DNA of 34,927 nt from an uncultured Prevotella sp. (GTDB taxonomy: Bacteria; Bacteroidota; Bacteroidia; Bacteroidales; Bacteroidaceae). This document shows positions 7,087 through 17,839 of this stretch, piece after piece. The notes beneath the pieces are model-generated. The model was not told the DNA's origin and did not search any database. It was given only the letters and a program-made list of their open reading frames with translations. Numbering within the stretch: the first letter of the stretch is position 1; each line of letters starts with the position of its first letter. The position numbers and the translations under genes are program-made. The stretch is taken from positions 1-34,927 of the forward strand of contig CABVDL010000021.1 of assembly GCA_902497035.1 (NCBI GenBank), read 5' to 3'.

Positions 7087-10000
7087 ATGATGAACCTCTA
7101 CAGAGTAGGTATTGACGTAGGGTCAACCACTGCCAAGATTGCCGTGCTTGACCAAGACAATCATTTGGTTTATTCACGCTACGAGCGCCACAATGCCAAG
7201 GTAGCCGAACTGGTGAGCGAGTATCTGAGTGATATTGCTGACAAGTTTGGCGACATCCGTGTGGGTCTGTGTGTCACCGGCTCTGTGGGCATGTCGACTG
7301 CCGAGCAGTTGGGTGCCGCCTTTGTACAGGAGGTCGTTGCGGCCACTGTCTTTGCCCGCAGCCGCTATCCTGAGGCCCGGACGCTCATCGACATCGGCGG
7401 CGAGGATGCCAAGGTGGTGTTCTTCAACGGCAGGAGCATGGAGCTGCGTATGAACGGCAACTGTGCCGGCGGCACGGGAGCCTTCATCGACCAGATGTCG
7501 GTGCTGATGGGCTGCAGTAACCGGCAGATGAGCGACCTCGCCATGGGCGCAACCCATCTCTATCCGATGGCCGCCCGCTGCGGTGTGTTTGCCAAGACCG
7601 ACATTCAGAACCTCATGTCGCGCAACCTGCCCGAGGGCGACATTGCCGCGAGCATCTTCCACAGCATCGCCGTGCAGACCGTCACCACGCTCAGCCATGG
7701 CTGCGACTTCTCCGCGCCCATCCTTCTATGCGGTGGCCCGCTCACTTTCTTGCCTGCCCTGCGCAAGGCTTTCGCCGATTATCTTCACCTTTCTCCTTCC
7801 GATTTCATTCTCCTAAAGGAGGGCAATCTCATCCCCGCCATTGGCTGTGCCATCAGGGCCGGCGAGGCCGGTGAGGCCCGTACCGCCCTGTTGTCTGAGC
7901 TCGCCAGCCGTTTCAGCAGCGCCGTCGCTGCCACGCCGCATCACGACGACCAGCCGGCCGCTGCCACCTCCTGCCAGACATCCTGCAACGTTGCCTGCGA
8001 TACCCCGCCGTCCGGCAGTGCCGATAACGGTGACGAACTGCAACCGCTGTTCGCGTCAGCTGCCGACCACCAGGCCTGGCTCGACGACAAGGCCCAATAT
8101 GCCACCCCCGTCTATCCTATGGAGGGCGGCGACGAATTTGTCACCATAGGCATCGACTCAGGCTCGACGACAACCAAGATTATCGCCGTGCGCGCCAGGG
8201 GCGTGCGAAAGGGACAGATAGTCTTCACCGACTACTCCATGAACCTCGGCAACCCCATCCATGCCGCCGAGGAGGGACTGCGGCGGCTCAAGGCGGCGGC
8301 CGATGCCGCCGGTGCCACGCTGCATATCGTCGGCTCATGCTCGACAGGCTACGGCGAGGAGCTCATCAAGGCCGCCTTCGGACTTGACCAGGGCATCATT
8401 GAGACGATGGCGCACTACCGTGCCGCCGCAAGACTGATGCCGCAGGTGAGCTTTATCCTCGACATCGGCGGACAGGACATGAAGGCCATCTTTGTCGACC
8501 ACGGAGCCGTGACGCGCATGGAGCTCAACGAGGCCTGCTCGTCCGGCTGCGGCACGTTCATCCAGACGTTTGCACGCGGACTGGGCTACAAGATTGACGA
8601 CTTCGCCCGCCTGGCCTGTGAGGCCGACAAGCCCTGTGACCTCGGCACACGCTGCACCGTGTTTATGAACTCCAAGGTGAAGCAGGTGCTGCGCGAGGGC
8701 GCCACCGTGCAGGACATCGCCGCAGGACTGTCCTATTCCGTCGTGCGCAATTGCCTCTACAAGGTGCTGAAGCTGAGGGGAAACGATGACCTTGGCGGCC
8801 ATGTCGTCGTGCAGGGCGGCACGATGAAGAACGACTCCGTGGTGCGCGCCTTTGAGCTGCTCACCGGCATTCGTGTGGCCCGCAGCAACATGCCTGAGAT
8901 GATGGGGGCCTACGGTTGTGCGCTGCACAGCATCGCCACCGCGACTGACGACAGTAAGGTGGATGAGGGCAAGACTATAGACGACCTGCTCGCACTGGCG
9001 GACTATGAGACGCGACAGCTCAACTGCAAGGGCTGCGAGAACCACTGTTTCGTGACGATGTACAAGTTCGGGGGTACCCGCCGCTTCTATTCGGGCAACA
9101 AATGTGAGCGCGTGTTCAACAATAAAGGAATGCACGATGTCAAGGGCGACAACATTTATCCTTTCAAGTACCATCTGCTCTTCGACCGTGCCAGTGAGCC
9201 GCAGCCTGCTGGAGGAAGGACTGTAGTCGCCATTCCGCGCGTGCTCAACATGTACGAGGACTTCCCGTTCTGGCACGCACTGCTCACCACCGCAGGCTTC
9301 GACGTGAGGCTGAGCCGGGAAAGCACGTTCAGCAACTACGAGACGGCACTCGGCACGGTGATGAGCGACAACATCTGCTTCCCTGCGAAGCTCGTCCACA
9401 GTCACGTCAGAGAGCTCGACGAGGAGTTAAGCCTGCTGCCCGACGGCGTCAGGCGCTTCATCTTCATGCCCTATGTCGTGTTCGAGCATCAGGACGACAG
9501 CCGTAACATCAACTCCTACAACTGCCCCATCGTCTCGGCCTACAGCGATGTCATACGCTCGGCGATGAGGCTGAAAAATGAGGTGGTGTCACCTGTCATC
9601 AATTTCCGCGACGAGAAGTTGCTCCGCAAGCAGATTCATGCTTTTCTGCAAGCCTACGGCGTGCGGCGTGCACAGCGCAAGGCCGCCTATGAGGCTGCCG
9701 TCAAGGCGCAGGACGACTATGTCAGGGCGCTCCACCAGAAGAATGTGGAGATACTGCAAAAGAGCCGCCACGAGCATCGCCTCACCATCCTCCTGGCCGG
9801 CCGTCCCTATCACACCGACCCGCTCATCCAGCACAAACTGTCGGAGATGATTGCCGCACTCGGTGTCAATGTTATCTCCGACGACATCGTGCGCGGTGAC
9901 ATGCAGACGGGCACGGGAGAAACCTATCTTGTGCGCCAGTGGGCCTACATGAACCGCATCATCAAGTCGGGCCAGTGGTGTGCCCAGCAGCCCGACGACA

Positions 10001-11481
10001 TACATTTCGTGCAGATGACCTCGTTTGGCTGCGGTCCCGACTCGTTCATCCAAGACGAGATACGCGGCATCATGAAAGACCATGGCAAGCCTTACACGCT
10101 GCTGAAGATTGACGACGTGAGCAACATCGGGTCGCTGAAGCTCCGCGTGCGCTCGCTCATCGAGAGTCTGACGGCAGACAGCAGCCATCGCCGCACCACC
10201 GTGGAGCCTGAGCTCAAACTGGAGCCGGCCGCTGCGCCTGGAGCCCAATACAACCGCAAGATTCTCGCTCCCTATCTCACAGAATACCTCACCCCACTGT
10301 TGCCTCCACTGTGCAGTCTCTTCGGCTGGGACGTGGAGGTGCTGCCGCCAAGCGACCAGGAAAGCGCCGAACTGGGACTGAAATATGCCAACAATGAGGT
10401 GTGCTACCCCGCCACGCTCATCGTGGGCGACTTTGTCAAAGCCCTGCGCTCCGGTCGTTACGACACGGGTAGGGTGGCCGCTGTCATGAGCCAGACCGGA
10501 GGACAATGCCGCGCCACCAACTATGCCGCGCTCATCCGGCGCGCCATGAACGCCAACGGCTTCAGCGACGTGCCGCTCATCACGCTCGGTGTCTCAACCA
10601 GTGCCGAAGATGACGGGGGACAGAGCGAGGAGCTGAACGTGCCATGGCTGAAGATGGCTCCCATCATCACCACCACGCTGCTCTATGGTGACGTCATCTC
10701 GAAACTGTATCACGGGTCGGTGAGCCGGTTGCGCGGCGATGCCTTGCTGATTGGCGGCAAGTTTGCCAATAAGGCGGAGCTGCTGCGCGACAGATACCTC
10801 ACCGCGGCCTCAAAGCCCATTCGCGAGAACAATCCCGACGGACTGATGCGCCTCATCGGTGAGGCCGCCGCCGAGTTCGACGCCATCACCGCCGACAAGG
10901 AGGTGCCGGCCGTGGGCATCGTCGGCGAGATTTTCCTCAAGTTCAATCCGTTCGCCCATCAGTTCCTCGCCAAGAAAATCATTGAGCGCGGCTGCGAGGT
11001 GGTGCCGCCCTTGCTCTCGCCGTTCTTCCTGCAGGAGTTTGTCAACGTCATCGTGCAGAAGCATCTCGGACTGAAATGCTCCCATGTGCCTGACTTCCTG
11101 GTCAGAAGCATCTACAGCCTGATATGGCGGCGTGAGCAGAAGATGAACCGTCTGGCCTCACGCTTCCGCTATTACCGTCCGCTCACCAACATCTTCGATG
11201 AGGCCAGGGAGGTGAACGGCATGGTGTCGCTCGCCGCGCAGTTCGGTGAGGGATGGCTGCTGCCCAGCGATGTCATCAGCATGGTGAGGCAGGGCGTGAA
11301 CAACGTGGCCAGCCTGCAGCCCTTCGGCTGCATCGCCAACCACATCATCTCTAAGGGCATAGAGAAGAGGCTCAAGGAACGCTTCCCGCAGCTCAACCTC
11401 GTCTCTCTTGATTTCGACTCAGGCGTGTCTGCCGTCAACGTCACCAACCGCCTGCTCCTGTTTCTCGACAGCATCGCATAG
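7087..11481 (+). CDS. Fused acyl-CoA dehydratase activase-type protein (two BadF/BadG ATPase domains + DUF2229 + HgdB-like region)
   Basis: A 1464-residue fusion. ATPase domain 1 (about 5-265) has GIDVGSTTAK, IDIGGEDAK and two cysteines, Cys126 (NCAGGTG) and Cys165 (RCGVFAK). ATPase domain 2 (about 352-615) has GIDSGSTTTK, DIGGQDMK, Cys484/Cys488 (ACSSGCG) and Cys523 (RCTVF). These match the two cysteines per subunit that hold the bridging [4Fe-4S] cluster in the homodimeric activase HgdC. Next come a cysteine cluster at 647, 650, 654 and 673, a DUF2229-like region (about 710-900) and a C-terminal region resembling 2-hydroxyacyl-CoA dehydratase subunits. By family it would use ATP to push a low-potential electron, or act as a self-contained reductase. 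No separate dehydratase subunits are nearby, so the substrate is unknown. It has its own promoter, and a low-complexity linker (about 276-330) separates the ATPase domains. Confidence 0.9.
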   Translation: MMNLYRVGIDVGSTTAKIAVLDQDNHLVYSRYERHNAKVAELVSEYLSDIADKFGDIRVGLCVTGSVGMSTAEQLGAAFVQEVVAATVFARSRYPEARTLIDIGGEDAKVVFFNGRSMELRMNGNCAGGTGAFIDQMSVLMGCSNRQMSDLAMGATHLYPMAARCGVFAKTDIQNLMSRNLPEGDIAASIFHSIAVQTVTTLSHGCDFSAPILLCGGPLTFLPALRKAFADYLHLSPSDFILLKEGNLIPAIGCAIRAGEAGEARTALLSELASRFSSAVAATPHHDDQPAAATSCQTSCNVACDTPPSGSADNGDELQPLFASAADHQAWLDDKAQYATPVYPMEGGDEFVTIGIDSGSTTTKIIAVRARGVRKGQIVFTDYSMNLGNPIHAAEEGLRRLKAAADAAGATLHIVGSCSTGYGEELIKAAFGLDQGIIETMAHYRAAARLMPQVSFILDIGGQDMKAIFVDHGAVTRMELNEACSSGCGTFIQTFARGLGYKIDDFARLACEADKPCDLGTRCTVFMNSKVKQVLREGATVQDIAAGLSYSVVRNCLYKVLKLRGNDDLGGHVVVQGGTMKNDSVVRAFELLTGIRVARSNMPEMMGAYGCALHSIATATDDSKVDEGKTIDDLLALADYETRQLNCKGCENHCFVTMYKFGGTRRFYSGNKCERVFNNKGMHDVKGDNIYPFKYHLLFDRASEPQPAGGRTVVAIPRVLNMYEDFPFWHALLTTAGFDVRLSRESTFSNYETALGTVMSDNICFPAKLVHSHVRELDEELSLLPDGVRRFIFMPYVVFEHQDDSRNINSYNCPIVSAYSDVIRSAMRLKNEVVSPVINFRDEKLLRKQIHAFLQAYGVRRAQRKAAYEAAVKAQDDYVRALHQKNVEILQKSRHEHRLTILLAGRPYHTDPLIQHKLSEMIAALGVNVISDDIVRGDMQTGTGETYLVRQWAYMNRIIKSGQWCAQQPDDIHFVQMTSFGCGPDSFIQDEIRGIMKDHGKPYTLLKIDDVSNIGSLKLRVRSLIESLTADSSHRRTTVEPELKLEPAAAPGAQYNRKILAPYLTEYLTPLLPPLCSLFGWDVEVLPPSDQESAELGLKYANNEVCYPATLIVGDFVKALRSGRYDTGRVAAVMSQTGGQCRATNYAALIRRAMNANGFSDVPLITLGVSTSAEDDGGQSEELNVPWLKMAPIITTTLLYGDVISKLYHGSVSRLRGDALLIGGKFANKAELLRDRYLTAASKPIRENNPDGLMRLIGEAAAEFDAITADKEVPAVGIVGEIFLKFNPFAHQFLAKKIIERGCEVVPPLLSPFFLQEFVNVIVQKHLGLKCSHVPDFLVRSIYSLIWRREQKMNRLASRFRYYRPLTNIFDEAREVNGMVSLAAQFGEGWLLPSDVISMVRQGVNNVASLQPFGCIANHIISKGIEKRLKERFPQLNLVSLDFDSGVSAVNVTNRLLLFLDSIA

Positions 11482-11520
11482 TGACGGGCCTTTGCCTGTT
11501 ATCCTGAATTCCAGATCCAA

Positions 11521-12708
11521 TCAATGCTGTTTAGACCTGACCGATTGAATAAAGAGCAGGCTGACTACGAGCAATAAGGGAAACAGGGATGCCGCGAGCA
11601 GTCCGCTCTGAATGCTGTTGGCACAGGAGCCGATGGCCAGACCTGCAAGCGAGGGTCCAAGTGTGCCACCGGCATCGCCGCCGAGGGCGAGGAGAGCAAA
11701 AAGGGCTGTGCCGCCACCCGGGATGCTTTTCGAGGTGAGACTGATGGAGCCGGGCCACATGATGGCGACGGCCAGGCCGCTGACCATGCAACCGATGAAA
11801 GCTATGATGGGAACCGACGAGAGGGCGGAAACGAGATAGGCGGCAAAGCAGATGACACCCGCCGTGGTCATATAGGAAGAGAGGTCGAGGTTTTGGCCCC
11901 GCTTACCATACCAGAGACGTCCCAGTCCCATGCAGAGGGCAAAGCCGCAAGGGCCGGCGAGATCGCCAACAGCCTTGTCTACTCCCAACGAGGCTTCTGC
12001 AAACGCAGATGCCCACTGGGCCATGGTACTCTCGGAGGCGCCCGCGGCAATCATCAGTATGAGGAAAGGCCAGAATGTACGGCTGCTGAGCAACTGCATC
12101 ATGCTCATGCCTTCAGAGCCCTCGACGATGGGCTCGATGGGACAAGTAGCGAAATTCATAATGTTGTAGAGCGGTATGATAGCCCACAGGCAGGCTAAGA
12201 TGCGCCAGTTGTCCAACCCAAAAAGAGTGAAGAAGAGTGTTGAGCCCAGGATAACGCCTGCTGCTCCCCAGCAGTAGAACGAATGCAGCATGCTCATCAT
12301 GCTTCCTTTGTTGGGGAACGGACAGGCCTCGATGATGGGGCTGCAGAGCACTTCGATAAGTCCGCTGCCTACGGCATAGATGCAGACGCTGATGAGGATG
12401 CCGACAAGGGGGTCAGAGAAGAGGGCTGGCAGAAATGTCAGGCCGATAAGCCCAAATGCCGAGGCAATTTCGGAGATGATGATGCTGCGGCGGTAGTTAA
12501 GGTTCTTGAACTTGGCACAGAGAAAGTCGGTGAACAGCTGCACAACATAAAACACGGCCGGGATAAGGGCCAGACGGGCTATCGGGATGTCATACTCCCG
12601 ATGGAAATCGATAAACAGCAGGGGCGTGAAGTTAGCCACAATAGCCTGGGTCACGAATCCCAGGTAACACGCCCGTTTCGTCCTTTTATAATCTTTCTCT
12701 ATCATCAT
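11521..12708 (-). CDS. MFS transporter
   Basis: Integral membrane protein of 395 residues with about 12 hydrophobic helices, the usual size of a major facilitator superfamily permease. The first helix follows a short cytoplasmic stretch rich in Lys and Arg (EKDYKRTKRA), and KFKNLNYRR between helices 2 and 3 corresponds to the positively charged family loop. Substrate is unknown; the protein has no clear sugar or drug signature that I recognise. The frame can be opened at a TTG two codons upstream, but ATG at 12708 (or the next codon, also ATG) is the likely start. It is convergent with the activase gene, with 39 bases between the stop codons, and is transcribed alone. Confidence 0.85.
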   Translation of the reverse strand: MMIEKDYKRTKRACYLGFVTQAIVANFTPLLFIDFHREYDIPIARLALIPAVFYVVQLFTDFLCAKFKNLNYRRSIIISEIASAFGLIGLTFLPALFSDPLVGILISVCIYAVGSGLIEVLCSPIIEACPFPNKGSMMSMLHSFYCWGAAGVILGSTLFFTLFGLDNWRILACLWAIIPLYNIMNFATCPIEPIVEGSEGMSMMQLLSSRTFWPFLILMIAAGASESTMAQWASAFAEASLGVDKAVGDLAGPCGFALCMGLGRLWYGKRGQNLDLSSYMTTAGVICFAAYLVSALSSVPIIAFIGCMVSGLAVAIMWPGSISLTSKSIPGGGTALFALLALGGDAGGTLGPSLAGLAIGSCANSIQSGLLAASLFPLLLVVSLLFIQSVRSKQH

Positions 12709-12772
12709 CTGCAAGCTAATATCCGCTTCATAATAAGTCTTTGGTCATTCAGATTGACAGGGCAAAAGTACA

Positions 12773-12780
12773 AATAAAAG
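12773..12780 (-). promoter_or_regulatory. -7 promoter box for the MFS transporter gene
   Basis: TACTTTTG on the minus strand matches TAnnTTTG and would give a leader of about 60 bases. The -33 region is not well conserved. Confidence 0.5.
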
Positions 12781-12945
12781 GCGAGAAACCGACTCTCTTT
12801 GGGAGAAATCTTCACAGCATGTTTTTGAGCGTCATCTTTTTACAGACCAAGCCCTTGGAAAGAGGTACGCATCTTGCTACCGTGTGCCTTGCCCATTATT
12901 CTAACGTTTTTTCAAGAAAAGCATCGGTGTTACATTTCTTTTTAT

Positions 12946-12953
12946 TAACTTTG
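12946..12953 (+). promoter_or_regulatory. -7 promoter box for cysE
   Basis: TAACTTTG matches TAnnTTTG, 23 bases before the cysE ATG. This probably drives cysE and the overlapping methyltransferase gene. Confidence 0.6.
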
Positions 12954-12976
12954 CCCGCGATATACGTACATCATCG

Positions 12977-13964
<988 letters not shown>

Positions 13965-13981
<17 letters not shown>

Positions 13982-15491
13982 ACTCATTGCCAAGACCTTC
14001 ATGGGCCTGGAACCCGTCCTGGCTCAGGAGCTCACACAGCTGGGCGCAAACAACGTGCAGATAGGCCGGCGCATGGTATCGTTTACAGGCAACAAGGAGA
14101 TGATGTACCGCGCCAACTTTCAGTTACACACCGCCATCCGCGTACTAAAGCCCATCAAGCACTTCAAGGCCCGCTCAGCTGATGACGTATATAATAAGGT
14201 GAAGGAAATTGACTGGAGCCAGTACATCGCCGACGGCAAGACATTCGCCGTTGACTCCGTGGTCTATTCCGAGGAATTCCGCAATTCCCACTTCGTCAGC
14301 TACAAGGTAAAGGACGCCATCGTCGACCAGTTCCGCGAGAAGACGGGCGGCCGCCCCAACATCTCGCTGAGCAACCCCGACATCCGCCTCCACATCCATA
14401 TCGCAGACGACGACGCCACGCTCTGCCTCGACTCCAGCGGTGAGAGCCTCCACCGCCGCGGCTACCGGCAGGAGAGCGTCGAGGCCCCGCTGAACGAGGT
14501 GCTGGCCGCCGGCATGATTTTGATGACCGGATGGAGGGGCGACTGCGACCTCATCGACCCGATGTGCGGCTCGGGCACCATCGCCATCGAGGCTGCCCTC
14601 ATCGCCCGCAACATCTCACCCGGCGTGTTCCGCAAGGAGTTCGCCTTTGAGAAATGGCCTGACTTCGACGCCGACCTCTTCGAGCGCATCTACAACGACG
14701 ACAGCGAGGAGCGCGCGTTTGACCACCATATCTACGCCTACGACATCGACATGAAAGCCGTCAACACCGCACGCCTCAACGTAAAGGCCGCCGGACTGTC
14801 GCAGGTGATAACCGTGGAGCAGCAGGACTTCAAGGACTTCAAGAAGCCTGCCGAAAAGAGCATCATCGTGATGAATCCGCCCTACGGCGAGCGCATCTCC
14901 ACGCCCGACTTGCTGGGCACCTACCGCATGATTGGCGACAGACTCAAGCACGAGTTCGACGGCAATGAGGCCTGGGTACTCAGCTACCGTGAGGAATGCT
15001 TTGACCAAATCGGACTCAAGCCCAGCATCAAGATACCGCTCTACAACGGCTCGCTCGAGTGCGAATTCCGCAAATACACCATGTTCAGCGGGAAGATGAA
15101 GACGTTCCGTCAGGAGGGCGGCATCGTGAAGACTGAGGAGGAGAAGCGCGAGATGGCGCAGAAGCACCGGTTCAAGAAAAACCGCGAGTTCAAGGAACGG
15201 CTTGCCGCCGAGGAGGCCAACGAGGAGGGCGACATCCGTTCGTTCAAGTTCCACACCTACAAGCCCGAGACACGCCAGCACTTCACAGGCAAGGGCTTCG
15301 ATGACGACGACAGGAACGACGGCTATAAGAAAGACTTCGACCGCAAAAATCGGAGCCGCGGTGATTTCAAGCGTGCAGACCGCGGGGGATACAAGGGACG
15401 CAGCGACTTCAAGCGCTCCTCGTTCAAGGGCAGCAAGAACCGTGGCGGCAACAAGTTCGGACGCGACCGCCGGTTTGAGGATGAGGACTGA
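13965..15491 (+). CDS. THUMP-domain class I SAM-dependent RNA methyltransferase (RlmL N-terminal type) with basic tail
   Basis: Likely methylates guanine N2 in 23S rRNA. Residues about 1-160 hold the ferredoxin-like and THUMP RNA-binding part. Residues about 165-375 are the Rossmann methyltransferase, with DPMCGSGTIAIEAA at 198-211 (SAM site) and the catalytic N-P-P-Y at 304-307 within MNPPYGER. E. coli RlmL carries a second methyltransferase (RlmK) that is absent here; instead residues about 385-508 form a charged, disordered tail, first Glu/Lys-rich and then rich in Arg, Gly, Lys, Asp and Phe (RGDFKRADRGGYKGRSDFK), ending in EDED. The tail resembles the basic extensions of RNA helicases. 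The gene overlaps cysE by 17 bases. Confidence 0.88.
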
Positions 15492-15555
15492 GCCGGATTG
15501 TCCGGCAAACGCCCTGGTGGTATCGGATTGGCCTATATCCTGCTTCGGTACCACC
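15492..15555 (+). other. Two hairpins between the methyltransferase and peptidase genes
   Basis: GCCGGA 15492-15497 pairs with TCCGGC 15501-15506, and GGTGGTATCG 15516-15525 pairs with CGGTACCACC 15546-15555 (10 pairs, one wobble, 20-base loop). Neither has a long T-run. They may weaken read-through or shape the leader of the peptidase gene. Confidence 0.35.
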
Positions 15556-15587
15556 CATTTATCTACAAAGATTATGACTTTCACCAT

Positions 15588-17810
15588 ATGATGAAGAAAT
15601 TATTCTTTCTGTTATTCCTATCAACTATGAGTCTTGGCAGTATGGCTCAGGCCACGCAACACGACAACACGCTGAGGGACGCGACCGTGGGACGCTCGGG
15701 CGACGGCCTGCGCCAGTTCACCCTGGAGGACCTCAATTTCGGCGGCACCAACTACCGCAACATGGTTCCGAAGAACCGCTACACCGCCTGGTGGGGCGAC
15801 GAGCTGGTGCGTCTTGATGCCGATGCCTGCTACCTCGTGAACAAGCAGACAGGCAAGGAGACCGAGCTGTTTGACGAGCAACAGCTCGGCAAGGCCGGCC
15901 TGACAGTACACGGCCTCTACAACGCCTCGTTCCCCGAGGCCAGGAAGCCGTGGGTGTTGCTGTCGGCGGGCAAGAAGTGGGTGCTGTTTGACTGGAAGAA
16001 GAAAAAGACGTTGTGGACGCTTGACCGCGAGAGCGGTGTGCAGGCCGAGAAACTTTGTTATGCCTCAAAGGCATTGGCCTACGTCAGGGACTGGCAGCTC
16101 TATGTGGAGCGTGCCGGCGGCCGGTCCGTGCAGCTGACGACCGACGGCTCACGCCAGATAGTGTACGGACAGAGCGTCCACCGCGACGAGTTCGGCATCA
16201 CCGGCGGCCTGTTCTGGAGTCCCGACGGGCAGCGGCTCGCTTTCTACCGCATGGACCAGAGCATGGTGACCGACTATCCGCAAGTGAACATACCCGAGCC
16301 CACATGGGTGCCTGATTCCGGTTCGCGCATTGCCACCGAGGCTCCCGACAAGTACCCCATGGCGGGCGAGACCAGCCATAAGGTGACCGTGGGCGTCTAC
16401 GACCTCAACACCGGCAAGACGGTCTATCTGAAGGCCGGCGACCCCACCGACCGCTACTTCACCAACATCAGCTGGAGTCCCGACGGCAAGACGGTCTATA
16501 TGTTTGAACTTAACCGCGACCAGAACGACTGCCGCCTCGTGAGCTACGACGCCGCGACGGGCGACCGCAAGGCCGAGCTATACCGCGAGACCGACGACAA
16601 ATACGTCGAGCCGCTCCACCCCATCGTCTTCCTGCCTTGGGACAACGGCAAGTTCGTGATGCAGAGCCGAAAGGACGGTTACAACCACCTTTATCTCTTC
16701 AGTGCCGGCGGCAAGCAGCTCAGCCAGCTCACCCAAGGCCAGTGGGAGGTGGAGGAGATGACGGGCTTTGATGCCGGAAGCCACAGCATCATCTATCTGG
16801 CCAACGCCGTAAGCCCCGTGCAGCGCAACATCTTCAAGGTCAATGTAGACAACGGCCGCAGCCAGCGCATTGACGAGGGCGGCAAGGGCTGGCACAGCGC
16901 AAGCCTCAGCGCCTCGGGCAGCTACGTCGTCGACAACTACTCTGAGCCATCGACGCCACGCAACATCGCCATCGTGAGCACCGCCACGGCGCAGGCCAGG
17001 CGTTGGTTCACGGCCCCCGACCCCTGGAAAGGCTACAACGTGCCGGAGTACAGACTGGGAACCCTCAAGGCCGCCGACGGCACCACCGACCTCTACTACC
17101 GCATGGTGATGCCCGTGGGCTTCGACCCGACAAAGAAATATCCGACCATCGTCTATGTCTATGGCGGTCCCCACGCCCACAACGTGGATGCCCGCTGGCA
17201 CTACTGCAGCCGCTCGTGGGAGACCTACATGGCACAGAAAGGCTATCTGCTCTTCATCCTCGACAACCGGGGCAGCGAATACCGCGGCAAGGCCTTCGAG
17301 CAGGCCACATTCCGCCACCTCGGCGACCATGAGGTGGAAGACCAGATGGAGGGCGTGAAATACCTCAAGTCGTTGCCTTACGTTGACGCCACTCGTCTCG
17401 GCGTTCACGGCTGGAGCTTCGGCGGCTTCATGACCATCAATCTGATGACCACGCACCCGGGCGTGTTCAAGGTGGGCGTGGCCGGAGGACCGGTCATCGA
17501 CTGGAAATGGTATGAGGTGATGTACGGCGAGCGCTACATGGACACGCCGCAGACCAATCCCGACGGCTACGCACAGTCGTCGCTCATCCCCAAGGCCAAG
17601 AACCTGAAAGACCGCCTGGAGATCATCATCGGCTACAACGACCCCACCTGCGTGCCGCAGCACGCCCTATCGTTCCTCAAGGCCTGCATCGAGGCCGGCA
17701 CGCAGCCCGACTTCTTCGTCTATCCCGGTGAGCCGCACAACATGCGCGGACACCAGTCGGTGCATCTGCACGAGCGCATCAGCCGCTACTTCGACGACTA
17801 TCTGAAATAA
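15588..17810 (+). CDS. Exported S9 family peptidase, dipeptidyl peptidase IV type
   Basis: A 740-residue serine peptidase expected to release dipeptides from peptide N-termini in the periplasm or at the cell surface. A signal peptide is clear (MMKKLFFLLFLSTMSLGSMA). Residues about 60-480 are the beta-propeller (DPPIV N-terminal domain), with HRDEFGI carrying the acidic residue that usually holds the substrate amino terminus. The alpha/beta-hydrolase domain follows, with the nucleophile Ser610 in GWSFGG, Asp685 in GYND and His717 in GEPHNM, a complete triad. I start at the ATG of 15588 (the next codon is also ATG) because the signal peptide begins there; the frame runs 30 codons upstream to a TTG. 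It has no recognisable promoter of its own. Confidence 0.93.
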   Translation: MMKKLFFLLFLSTMSLGSMAQATQHDNTLRDATVGRSGDGLRQFTLEDLNFGGTNYRNMVPKNRYTAWWGDELVRLDADACYLVNKQTGKETELFDEQQLGKAGLTVHGLYNASFPEARKPWVLLSAGKKWVLFDWKKKKTLWTLDRESGVQAEKLCYASKALAYVRDWQLYVERAGGRSVQLTTDGSRQIVYGQSVHRDEFGITGGLFWSPDGQRLAFYRMDQSMVTDYPQVNIPEPTWVPDSGSRIATEAPDKYPMAGETSHKVTVGVYDLNTGKTVYLKAGDPTDRYFTNISWSPDGKTVYMFELNRDQNDCRLVSYDAATGDRKAELYRETDDKYVEPLHPIVFLPWDNGKFVMQSRKDGYNHLYLFSAGGKQLSQLTQGQWEVEEMTGFDAGSHSIIYLANAVSPVQRNIFKVNVDNGRSQRIDEGGKGWHSASLSASGSYVVDNYSEPSTPRNIAIVSTATAQARRWFTAPDPWKGYNVPEYRLGTLKAADGTTDLYYRMVMPVGFDPTKKYPTIVYVYGGPHAHNVDARWHYCSRSWETYMAQKGYLLFILDNRGSEYRGKAFEQATFRHLGDHEVEDQMEGVKYLKSLPYVDATRLGVHGWSFGGFMTINLMTTHPGVFKVGVAGGPVIDWKWYEVMYGERYMDTPQTNPDGYAQSSLIPKAKNLKDRLEIIIGYNDPTCVPQHALSFLKACIEAGTQPDFFVYPGEPHNMRGHQSVHLHERISRYFDDYLK

Positions 17811-17839
17811 ACGGCACTTACTACTATTACCAAAGAGAT

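Noticed and set aside
15498..15587. Longer N-terminus for the DPP-IV peptidase from a TTG
   Set aside because: It would bury the signal peptide behind 30 residues translated from a hairpin-containing leader.
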